Made by a program: the position numbers and the translations under genes. DNA of 64,000 bases from Prorocentrum cordatum (Eukaryota > Sar > Dinophyceae > Prorocentrales > Prorocentraceae): assembly GCA_963575745.1 (NCBI GenBank), contig CAUYUJ010014256.1, positions 122,001-186,000 on the forward strand, in the 5' to 3' direction. A model generated the notes under the pieces. That model saw only the letters and a program-made list of their open reading frames with translations, searched no databases and was not told the origin of the DNA. This document shows positions 35,101 to 47,100 of this stretch, one piece after another. Position 1 is the first letter of the stretch, and each line of letters begins with the position of its first letter.

Positions 35101-38100
35101 CGGCCAGCGATGCGCTCCCGTCAGGGCCTGCCCTAACGCTGGGCTGGCGCTGGGGGGCTGGGGGGGGCAGGGTGGGGGAAGGAGGCAGGAAGGGAGGAGG
35201 AGGAGGAGGAGGAGGAGGAGGAGGAGGAGCAGGAGCTGGAGCAGGAAGCATCTGCGCAGAATGTGTCTTCATGCGCCCTCGCGGTCCACATTCCGGGGCG
35301 CGATCCCGAGGATACGCGGCCGCACGGGTACGTTCCGCGCGGGGCATCCGCGGGCTCGCGGCCCAGGGGCCCGGCCCGCGAGGCTGCTTTTCGACCACGA
35401 GGAGGGGAGGTTTTTGGCCAGCCGGGGCACGGGCCCTGAGCTTGGCAGCGGGGCCAGGCGCTTTGGCACAGCGGAGTCGTCAAGGGCACGGACCTGGGAG
35501 CTGCGTGGTTCTAGGCCTCCCAACTGGGGTCCGAGCAGACGGGGTCGGAGGATCGCGCCGCATCGCCGATGCATCGCCGAAGCATCGCCGATGCGGCTCG
35601 ATGTGGAGCCCGACTTTCTCTCCACTCCGACGGCGCCGCTGCATCGCCGACGTCGCCGATGCATCGCCGATGTATTGCCGATGTATCGCCGATGCGGCGC
35701 GGTCCTCCGACCCCATCAACTCGGACTCCATCTAGGCGTCTTGGACTAAACTTTGATATTTGCGAGCCCCCGTGAAAGACGATGGCCCCAAACCTCCCGG
35801 GGTCACGAGCTCGGCCTGATATGGTTGCGTTTTGTTGCGGCAATTCCGCGATGACTTCTGCCAACTTTGCCAGGCTTCATTCGTGTACATGTTCCTTCAG
35901 GGGTTCCTACGTATCGGACTTTAGTCTTGGTGAGAGCAGATGTGAAAAATGGCGGAAAGGCAGGGGATCTGCAGCAGCGGCAGCGGCTGCCGCCATCTCC
36001 TGCTCATCCTCCTCCCTTCTCCAATTCTCTGCCTCCACCTCCTCTGCGCTGCATCGTTCTTTCTCATCATTCTTCTCATCCCTCCGTTCATACCACCCCC
36101 CTCGTCCGACCCCCACTCCCTCATCCCCATCCAGCCTCAACATACCTCGTCTCCTTCTTATCCCAATCCTGCTTCTTCTTCTTCGTCGCCCGCCTCTCAT
36201 TCTTATTCCCCGTGCTCCAGAATTCCTCTCCAAGTCCACCTTCACATTCATCATTCTCCGTCACCCTCCGTCCACTCCTTTTGCCCTCGTCCCCACGTTC
36301 CTTGCTCTCACTCAGCCCTCCCCTCCATGCTAATCCGCCCTCCCTCTCCTCCTCCTCCTCCTCCTCCTCCTCCTCCTCCTCCTCCTCCTCCTCCTCCCCC
36401 TCCTCCTCCGTCCTGCTCCCTCTTCATCTTCCTCCCGTCCCTTCCAGAGCTCCCCCTCCCCCTCCCCCCCCGGGCTCGCAGACCCTCCCCGCCCTTCTGC
36501 ATCCCCCGCCGTGCCTTGCCCCCCCTCTGCACCCTGGAGGAGGAGGAGGCGGGGCCGCAGCCGCCGCCGCGGCCGCCGCCGCCGCGCAGAGGCGCAGCGG
36601 GCGGGCATCCCGTTCAAGAGCGTCGATGACCCGCGGCCGGGGGAGGAGGAGGAGGAGGAGGAGGAGGAGGAGGAGGAGGAGGAGGAGGAGGAGGAGGGAA
36701 GGGAGGAGGAAGAGGAGGAGGCGGAGGAGGAGGAGGAGGAGGAGGAGGCCCGTAGCCATTCTGGCTGAAGGCTAAACGTTGCGAGGGCTGTAAACGCCCG
36801 AGAACCAGCCATTAGTGTTGCGGCCTATCCGTAGGCCTCTCTCGAGAAGATCACGGGCCTTCAGGAGACCCACCTTTCAGCATCTCCCTCGCCGTCAGTC
36901 TCTCGTTCGCGCCCAGTTCAGACATGGCGATGGAACATGGCCGCAGCAGGTTCGGGACGGCCGCCGAGCCTTGGCAGAAGCTGCGCTCTCGATGCTCGAT
37001 CGATTGGATGACATGGCCACTTTTCCTTCTCAGGAGCGTCTTGTACAGCCTCATGACGGTGAACCTGCCTTTGAGATGGTGGGAGGAACGGCCACCCCTC
37101 GCGGACGAGGACCAGGGCCGCCACACACAGACGCAAGCGACGACGTCTCCTCGCCCAGACCGTATGTGGACAGCACCCGTGATGAGCTCCTTCGTGAAGT
37201 CGGATCGCTCCAGAAAGGGGTGGGTGACTTTGCCAAGTCGGTGGCCAACAACTGCAACGCCCTGGGCCGCCAGATGGAGAAGCGTCTCGCACAGGTCGAG
37301 TGGTAGCAGACTCAGCAGGACGCGCGCAGATCCCAGCTCGAGAATGGCACCGCAGAGCTTCGCAACCTTCTTGGCGTATTACGCACGGAGACCCCGATGC
37401 CGATTGTTGTGCAGGTAAACCCTCGTCCTCCCCGCCATAGGGGCAACGGGCCTTGAGGATGTTTTTTTGCCGTGTTCGGGCCCCGATCCCTGGCAATGCT
37501 GCAAAACGATTCAGGATGAAGACTTCGGCTTGGGGGGGAGGCCCCAGTCGGACGGGGCTTGGACGAGGATAGATCCGTTCCAGAGCGTTCCGGAACGCTC
37601 TCAAGGCGTCCCGCAGCGCTCTCAGGCCGCCGGATCTCAGAGATTCTTGATTTACCTCACCCCGTGTTATCCTCGCATTGGCTTCGTCGTGTTCTGGGCC
37701 CGTTTCCCTCAGGACTCTTCCCCCGTGCTAGTCCTCCCTTTCCCCTATTCCTGGCGGATCCTCCCCTGTCTCACGTTGAATTTTCGGGGGGCCCCGCCTG
37801 TCCCGCCCGACCCGGGCTCGATGCGGACTCGACGCGGATTCGGCGCGGATCCGACGCGGATTCGACACAGATTCGACACGAATCCGACGAGGCCGACATG
37901 GATTCGACACCGATTCGACGCATATAGGGCCGCGACGAGATGGACAAGGTCCCCCCGGGGTGCAACATCAGATTCTTCCCGTCGTGGCGGGTCCTCCTTT
38001 GTCTTATGTTGCTCCCATCGTACTTAAAGGCCACACCCCAGAAGTAATCCGTAAGGGCTTCGCCCCCTGCCGCCGGCCCCCTCTCTCGGAGAATGGGCCA

Positions 38101-41100
38101 TGGAAGAGCTAAGTCATGAGGCCTTGGCGCTGTCGTGAAGCAGTATCGAAACTTCATGCGAAGCCGATTCGCAATCAGCAAAACCAACTGATCACAAGAG
38201 GGGTTACCACACCTGGCGATTGGTAAGACGTGTATGGTTTACGGGCTTGGTTACCACACCTTGCGATTAAAGGGCCGAGGGAGTTCTCGCAGTTTGGGTT
38301 ACCACGCCTTGCGATGGATGTGCGTGAAGGGTGGCACCGAATTTCAGAAATGTGGCAAATCCCCTGTGTTTTTGGACCCTGACCCCGCGGATCTGCGTGA
38401 GGGGTGGCACCGAATTTCAGAAATGTGGCAAATCCCTGTGTTTTTGGACCCTGACCCCGCGGATCTGCGTGAGGGGTGGCACCGAATTTCAGAAATGTAG
38501 CAAATCCCATGTGTTTTTGGACCCTGACCCCGCGGATCTGCGTGAGGGGTGGCACCGAATTTCAGAAATGTGGCAAATCCCATGTGTTTTTGGACCCTGA
38601 CCCCGCGGATCTGCGTGAGGGGTGGCACCGAATTTCAGAAATGTGGCAAATCCCTGTGTTTTTGGACCCTGACCCCGCGGATCTGCGTGAGGGGTGGCAC
38701 CGAATTTCAGAAATATGGCAAATCCCTTGTGTTTTTGGACCCTGACCCCGCGGATCTGCGTGAGGGGTGGCACCGAATTTCAGAAATATGGCAAATCCCA
38801 TGTGTTTTTGGACCCTGACCCCGCGGATCTGCGTGAGGGGTGTCGATTTCGAGCCCCCCCAGCAATTCAGACAACGCGCCCAGGAGACGCTAAAAGTCTT
38901 GTTTGGGCCTCTCCCCCCCTCGCGCGGTCAATCAACTAGTTACAGTAACCAGCAAGTAGTCAAGTAGTTACAGTAACCAGCAAGAAGCAGAACTGTAACA
39001 CTGGAAACTAGAAACTACAACTGGTACAGGAAACTGCGAATCACGGGCCTCGCAGCCTGGTGGCCCCACAAGGGGGCCGGCGGATTTCGAGCACCCAGAC
39101 AAGTATCGAAGCAATGTCGAACGCGTATCGCCGACCAGGGCCTGATACGTGAACGCTCTCCAGCCTGGATACCTCCTTGGTGCTCGAAATTCTTTCTGGC
39201 GGTCCAGGCTAAAGCGGGCTGGAACATCATAACCCTTGCCCTCCCCCTGCTCGTCCTCCCTGGCCCCCCTCCCTGGCCGTGGTCCTGGGGCTTTGGCGGC
39301 CCTGCAGCCGCCTGCTCTCCCGGGCGGGCTGCTGGTGCCCGGCCCCCGCCCAGGGCTGCTGCGAGAAGCACGCCGCCTCTTCGGCCACGCGCAGGCGCCG
39401 CCCTGGCCCCCAAAGTGGCCCCAGGAGAGCTCCTCAGACACGATCGCGACGTGAAAAAACGGGACGGAGGTTTTTTCAACTATTCCGCAGGCCTAGAGGT
39501 TGACACCAACACCGATATCGGAGGTGTGCCTCCACCGAGGAAAGGTGGTCCCGATCTCGGTGACGGTGGTAATATTCTGGCTTCCAAGGTGGCCGAAGTA
39601 TTACCACCAACACCGAAATGTAGAATCATGTGTTGATGTTTGTGGCCATTTCCAGGCCTCCAACTCTTTTCGGCACTCGGGGGCCCTTGCCGGGTTATGG
39701 GCACCGTCAAGAAACGACTCAGGATGAGAAGCTGGCCCCAGGGGAAAGTGTTTGGACTTCCGATGGCGCCGTATTGAAAAAAACAGGACGTCGCATGTCT
39801 GGGTCCGAAACTGCCCCAAGAGGGCTCCACGATGGCCCCAGTAACTTATTCAAGCAGTGGCGAAGCGTCCTGGCTCGCCTAGAGGCCCACAAATCATGTC
39901 ATACGAACATATTTGTGGATTGCACGACATGTTCTCGGAACAGTGTTGGCTGGGACTGGCGTGATTTAACACACCAGTCTTGTATGTTCAAGAACATGTC
40001 GTGGTATGCTTTCTCTGGGTTTCTTAATAAGCGTGGGGGGGTACCCCCCGACGGGGGTCAACCTCGCCTCGTCGTCGCGCCGCGACGCGGGTCAATGTGC
40101 GGCTGTCGGTGGTGGTAACGCCCCCCCCCCGACGCTTATTAAGAAACTCGGAGTATAGGAATGCCGGGACTGTCGGTCCCTGCTCAAAGTATGCCTCCAA
40201 GGAGGCTCCCAGAGCGTGGCTTGCGTGCTGCATCATTGATCAGGGCGGTTCGCCTGGTGACTGTCCTGGCATGGGCTGGTGTGGACGGCGCGCACAAGGG
40301 GGTATGAGGAGGGGGGAAGGCTTCTCAGAGGGAGGCTGCGTCTTTAGGATGTTTGGTAAAACTGATGGATTTCCCCGACTCCAGAACTGGCGCGGGCTTC
40401 CACTTGCGGTTCCCTTGCTCCTGCCCTTGCCTCTTGCTTGCCCTTTCTCTCTCCCTCTCTCTTCACCGCCGCTCCGCGGCTCAAGCCTTTCTAAGGCCAA
40501 GCTGGGGGTCGGCCTCAGTTGGCCTAAGGCCGGGCCCCGGAGGGGCCAGAAGACTCCCAGGCCTGGGTCCAGGCCTGGCAGGGGCGCCCGCGGCCGCGCG
40601 ATGCCGCGCCTGGCGCCGCGCGGCTGGTGGGCGGCAGCGTCGCCGCCCGCGGGCGCGCAGCTGCGCAGCGGTGGGGGGCCTGGGCGCCGAGCGGCGCCGG
40701 CTCACGCCAGCCGCGGAGCACCCAGAGGCGAGGCGGCATCCGTCGAGGCGGGGCCGCCGAACCCCCCCGACGAGCCAGCAGCCAGGCGCGAGCCCGCGCC
40801 GGCGCTGGCGCAGTGCCAGGCGGGGGCCGCGGGTTGCGCGTGCGCGCCGGGGCCCGCCTGGAGGAGCTGCCCCAAGGCCCAGACGCCGCCGCCGGTCGGC
40901 CGGCGCCGTGGGCGCGCGGCAGCCCTGATGCTGATCCTCGCGATGACCGTCGGGATCGTCGATGCCGACGCCGATGCCGAGTCCGCGTACTACGACGACA
41001 ACGTGGACATGAGGGAGTTCTGGCTCGATGTGCCCGTGGGCCCCTCGATGCACGTGGGCGCGCCGCCGGACGGGGTCTCCCCTACCGGCGGGCGCGCTGC

Positions 41101-44100
41101 GCCTGCAGGAAGCAGCGGAGGGGTACCGCCGCGCGAGCGCTCCGCGCCGCCGGCTGGGCCCCCTCCCCAGGACCCGACCCGCCCACCCCCCGACCCCCCC
41201 GATGGGGATCCATCGTCCTGGATCAGAGGTTGGGGTCTTTTCGGCATCAGCTGGAAGGACATCGGCAACCGCACCTACTGGTTTGCCGAGGGGATGGGTG
41301 GGGGTACCTTCAGGGCCGTGGGGAGCTTCAGGTCTGCCTTCTCGACTCGCGAGGCAGGAGGTTGGCTTAGCTCAGAAGGTGGCTGGGTGCTCTACATGAC
41401 GGACCAGATGGGCCTCGCCCTGTTCGGCTCCGCGTGGCCGCTGATCGCCGGGCTCGTGGCGGTCTTCGCCGGCACCGGGATGGTCGCGCTCTTGGCCCAC
41501 AGCCTGAGGACGCTCTTCGCACCCTGTAGCTGGGCGGCTTGGTCCTGCGGCTTGGTGCTGGCATGCTGCCCTTGCCCGAGGCGCCGTACGCCTGGCGAAG
41601 TCAAGCTCGACAAGCTGGTTCCGCCGGCGGCCCCGCCGCTCACCGACGTGGTGTGGCATGGGCCGACTACCGGGGCCGACCCGACGACTGACTGGTATCG
41701 CAAGAGCATCAAGGAAGGCCGGGGCTCCAAGCGCGGCCAGAACGACCTCATGATCCGGGTAGACTACAGGGTTGCCCGGCTCAAGCTCAACATGAGGTCT
41801 CCTGAACGTATCAACCGCCAAGGATTGTGGGTGGAATACGATTCCGTGAAGGGTGCCAGCGACAAGAGCTTCCGGCGCGAGCTGGAGCAGCGGGATCCTC
41901 GCTGGCTTCACCTGTGCCGCTCTTCGAGCTGTACTGGGTGCAAGGGGCGCGAGAACGAGCTGCATTGCAAGGAGTACGCGGCCCTCGACAACGAAGCCAT
42001 CGTAGACCTCGGCGACTATTCGAGGTTCACACCCTGCCGGATCTTCGTCTGGCTCTGGAGGGGGACGGGTCTTGTCTACAAGTTGCTACTGTACATCCTC
42101 TCGTGGTGCTCATGTTGTGGGGCATGCCTCTGCCGCCGGCGCCGCCGCCGTCCTAAGACTGGCGATGCGGAGCCTGGCGTGCAGGGGTCAGTGGCAAGGC
42201 TACTTGACCAGGAGTCCGAGTCCGAGGTAGATGCCGAGGACAACCCTTGCGAGGCAGTGAAAGTGGGGCTCATGATCAAGGGTAAGATGCGCCCACTGGC
42301 TCCCGAGGGTTGTCGAGACGCTGCACGAGGGGACCCTGCTGTGCTGCTGGTGGAGGACGGGCGGGCCTCGGACCTCCCTCACCCAAGTGAGGGGAGCGCA
42401 ACGGCCTGCCTCTGCGAGCATCACCGGCAGATCTACATGGTCCTGCGCTACGGCGAGAAGTGCTCTCAGGTGACCTGCTTCCGGGAAGCGGTGGGCATGG
42501 CCTCAGGGGTTCCTCTCTGTCTGCAACACCTTGGGGGTGACGCAGCCCGTGCAATGCACGACAACCCAGCAGGAGTCGGGTTCTTCGCAGGACTACGGCG
42601 CCGAGCTCGGCGGAGTCCTGCAGCACGGAGCCGCACACCAGAGCGGGCAGCTGCCGCCCCAGCCAGGAGCCGCACTCCAGAGCGCACCGCACCCCCGCCC
42701 TCTGCGCGAGAGGCGCCTTCCAGCCCTGGCGACCCCGTCCCGTCGCCGGCTGGGCCACCGAGCGTGCGCTTCGAAGCGCCGCCGGTTCCGGGCTTCCCCC
42801 AGCCGCCAACTCAGCCGCCTATGCCCCTTGGACAACATTTCATTCTACGGGCGAGGGTGCATTGGCCCGAGGGGGCGCAGTGGATGATTTTCAGAGGGAA
42901 AGCAGTCGATGCCGTCGCGGCCAGCACGGTGGCCGACTACTTCGACGGTGCGCTGGCGCTCGAGGTGGCAGACCCAGCAGGCGTCGCCATCCGCTTCCTC
43001 GTGAAGCCCGACGGCGTCATCCGTGCGCCGTCTCCAGGACCCTCCGGACGCCTACCCGCAGGGTTCATCGAGGAGCTGCTCCACCACGCACCCCTGGGAT
43101 GCGAGGAGCTCGGCATCGGCGTCTCGGCGACCAACGTACCCGAGAAGGTTTGGCACAAGCTGGCAGCTTGGCATGGTCTGCCCGTGGGTGGCCGAGCTGG
43201 CCCACTCAGCGAGGCACGCTGGCGGCTGCTCAAGGAGAAGGTGGTCGACCTAGTCAAGTGGCACCCTGAGGGGGGCGTGGCACCCAGTCCGAGCTTCGAG
43301 GCGCAGGCCACCGAGGCGGACGCCAAGCTGCGCAGCCATTGGCGGCGGCTCGATCGCAGCAGCTCGCCCAGGCCGCCCTCGGGGTCAACAAGAAGGAACT
43401 CTCGTTCGCCGTCAGCCGAGGGCGGACGAGCAGCCAGCTCTGAGGCGCCCGCGTCAGGAGAGAGTCATCAGGGAGATGAGGGAGGAGACATGATGGCCTG
43501 CTACTTGGAGGAGAAGGCCCGTGGGTCAAGCGATGCGGCCGCTGTGCAGAGCGTGGCTGCTGGCTTCGGTGAGGAAGCCCAGCAGGTGCTCGCCGGCCTC
43601 ATCCGATATGCTCGATACCTCAAGCAGCAGACGAATGAGCCTGAGGAGCTCGTACGACTGGATGGGCACATTGGCAACTGGGAGGTGCTCCAACAGGTGC
43701 CCTCGCGACCACAGACCCCAGAGGCATCGCCTAGCAGCCTCCAAGAGCTCCTCAAGCTCTCACCCGAGCACCACCGCTCACAGGGGCCGCCGGCCTCCAC
43801 GGCCGACAGCGCGCCCCTGTTCGAAGCACATCCATCACTCTCGCCAGCGGTCGTCCTGCCGGCCTTCCCCGTCGGACAACGGGACGCCGGCCTCCCAGCT
43901 ACCACGGCTGGGTTGGGCCCGGTCGTCCGCCCCCAGGCGCCGAACATCAGGTCCCTGTTTTGCTACGACCAGCACGTCAGCGACTTGGGCCTGCCTCCAG
44001 GTTTGACCACGGCACCAGCACGCTACGCTGCTGGGGCCCGAGAGGACAGTGGGGGTGCCGACCCGTTCGGCCTCGTGCAGCCCGGGGCAGCGCTGGACGC

Positions 44101-47100
44101 GAACACCGCCAGGATGCTCCACGCGTTAGAGGGGGTTGCCAACGCCCGGCAGGGCGACAAGGCAGCTCCGCGTGGGACAGTGGCGGCGCTGGGTCGGGCC
44201 GAGGAGTTGGACGTCTACCTGGCGCGCGGCTGCGGCCAGCTGACCGTGGAGGTCTGCGACGAGGTCCTCGGACGCGAGCTGTTCTACGCTCTGCGCCGGA
44301 CCTGCGAGCAGAACAAGGCCCTCATGCTCGCCGTCGAGACGCCCACCACGGTGTCCAACCGGATCGCAATGGCGTGCGCCTCGCTCAGCTTCGGCGGCAG
44401 CAGCCTGGACAACCTGGCCCCGTGGTCGGCATCTGTGGCGGACTTCCCGACCTGCAAGACGATCGCGTTCGACAGGTACAGCGCGCCACACGACACCAAG
44501 CTGGAGCCCAGGCCCAGGGCCCCCGTGGTCTTCGACCAGTGGAAGCGGCAGGCCCAGAACATGACCAGGTTCTTCGGGCTTGTCTTCGGGCGGGAGCACG
44601 TCAAGGAGCGCCTGGACTGCCTGGAGACTCTCGCACGGGAGTGTGAGAAGGACGACCGCGCCTTCCCGCCCAAGTTCGTCTACGAGTTGTGGGAAGAGCT
44701 GTGGGCGACCTGGTGCGAGCGGCTCCGAGACAAGAAACGAGGCCTCCTGCGCATGCTGCAGACGGACAACCCCAGGAAGGAGGACCTCAATATGGTGGCC
44801 TTTGCTCCCAGGCCGGACGGACGCCCAGCTTTCGTCTTCCCTAACGTCTTCGACCTCGAGTCTCCCACAGGCTATTACCAAGAGGTCGTACGCCCGCGAC
44901 AGCAGCGCTACCTTCAGACCGTCCTCAACGACTCGATGCACGGGGTGCGTGGCGCCCCGGGCAAAGCTGGGGAGGTCCGAGGAGGGGGAGAAGAACCAGC
45001 CGCCGAGCCTCAGGAACAGCGAGCTGGTGCCACCCCCAAGAGGAAGCCCAAGGCCAAGGCCCAGCCGAAGGCCAGCTCCGCACGGGCCGCGTACCCTGCG
45101 GGCAAGCGGCTGAACGCCCAGGAGATCAAGCTGTCGGTCCGGCATGCGCCCTGCGACAAGCAGGGCAAGCCGCTCTGCTGGGACAACTCGACCTGGATAG
45201 GTTGCAAGAAAGGAACTGCGGGGTGCTCACACTCGCACGACCTTATCAAAGGGCTGAAGGACGTGCACTGGACCGTGCAGTGCCAGCTCCTCAGGCGGGG
45301 AGGGCTCCGCAACGCCACCAAGATCGACCCGGCGTCGGTCAACGGGAGAATTGCACAGCTGAGGGCCCAGGCGAAGACCGAGGCGGACAGCAAACGGGCT
45401 GCAGGCGCCGGCGCGGCGGAGAGCCAACCTTCCAAGACGGGTTGGGCGCCGCCCGACGAGTACGCCGAGGTCCAGTGCACCGAGCTGGAGTCAGAGCTTC
45501 GAGAAGCCGCTCAGGGGCCCGACGCGACCTGGCTCGAGGACCCGCGGGCCAACAGCCCGGCCCTGATCGGGACGAGTGTCTGCGCAGACGAGGGAGCTCT
45601 GGCCCAGCGGAAGCTGCTCGAGGCCGTCCAAGAAAGCGGGGCACTCGACCCCGTGAGCCATGCCAGTGACTACATGCGGTCGCACGTCTTGGCGCGTCTC
45701 GCGTGCGCCCGCGGGCGCGGAGAGGAGCTTTCTGTTGAGCAGGTGCTCCTCGAGGCGACGAGCCAAGGCGGACCCACCTTGGCCGCCGAAGCTAGCGAGC
45801 TGCTGGACCGCCTTGGGGCGAAGGCTGGCAACCTGGGAGCCGACCCCGATGTCATCATAACGCCAGTGAGGTGGGACGCTGAGAAATCGGTAGGTCAAGG
45901 CTCCGTCACAGTGCAAGGCCATACTTGGCGCTACCTCGACTACCAGGACCAGCTGCCTTTGGACGAGTGCATCGCCAAGCGATTACAGGTGGCCGCCGGT
46001 GTTTCAGAAGAGCGGCAGTGTCTCCCACTTCACCTGGCAGCCGCCAAGCTTTGGGTACATCTGGAGACTCCACCCGACGCCCAGCAGGTCAAGGACCTGG
46101 CCCTCGAGATCCGCAGGGACCTCCTGGAGAAGGCTACCGACGCAGCCGCAGGTCTCGCCGATGCCCCGCCCTGGATATCTCCCAGGGAAGCCGAGGTCCG
46201 GATGCACATCCACGACGCAGTGCATCGCGACCACGACAAAGATTTCCGATGCGTCGCCCTCTTCCCATGCGAAGCCTTGGAGGAGGTGGTGCTTAGAGTA
46301 TGGCGTGCAGACCACTGGGGTCATTTGGATATCGATGCGGTCCTCCCCGTGGGAGAGCCCAAGCAGGAGTGCCACGTGATTATCCATCGCGGGCATATGC
46401 GTGTCCTCCACCCACCGCCCGGGGCCGACGGCCGGCGAGTAGCGGACGAGCTCATCCGCACCTGGGCCACGAGCGGGAAGGACCTCAAGGAGCTCCCCAC
46501 CATGGGCTGGGAGACGTACCTCGCCTCGGAGGAGGATGGCAGCCCGGCGGTGGCCAGCAAGCCCCCCCCATGCCAGCATTGCAGAGCCTTGGCAGCACAG
46601 CAGCAGCAGCGTGGGAGAGCCGCCGGCGGTGTAACCGCCGCGGTCGAGCTCCCCACCGAGGTGGAGTGTCCAGACTTCGGGGACTTGGAGCCCCTGCGAT
46701 TGAGGCCAGCGTTCGCATGGGGGCTCAGGACGCGGGAGATTTTCGCCGGGACTGGGCGTTGGACGCAGGCCATGAAGGATGCGGGCATCGCCACCAGCGA
46801 GTCTGTCGAGTACTTCGGGCAGCCGTTGCTCGGCAAGGACCCCCGGCCACAGTTCGACATACGCGACCCACTGGTACGAGAGCGCCTGTACCAGGAGTTC
46901 AGCGCGCCCCCTGGCCCCGACGAGGCCAACGTGCTGCAGTTCGCCCCACCCTGCGTGAGCCATTGCCCCTGGCAGTTGGCGGCAGGAGGGACGAGGACTT
47001 TCGAGTGCCCAGATGGAACCGGGGAGCGGCAGATCGAGATCGACGGCAACATATTCGGGGAGTTCGCGTGCATCGGGGCGAAGAGGGGCTACGAAGCGGG

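Noticed and set aside
38322-38841. CRISPR array
   Set aside because: Units are head to tail without spacers, and the genome is eukaryotic.
40097-40348. ORF1 extended upstream to a GTG at 40097
   Set aside because: This part lies outside A1 in the target foldback and another foldback; the open frame is chance, and the ATG inside A1 is the first ATG of the element itself.
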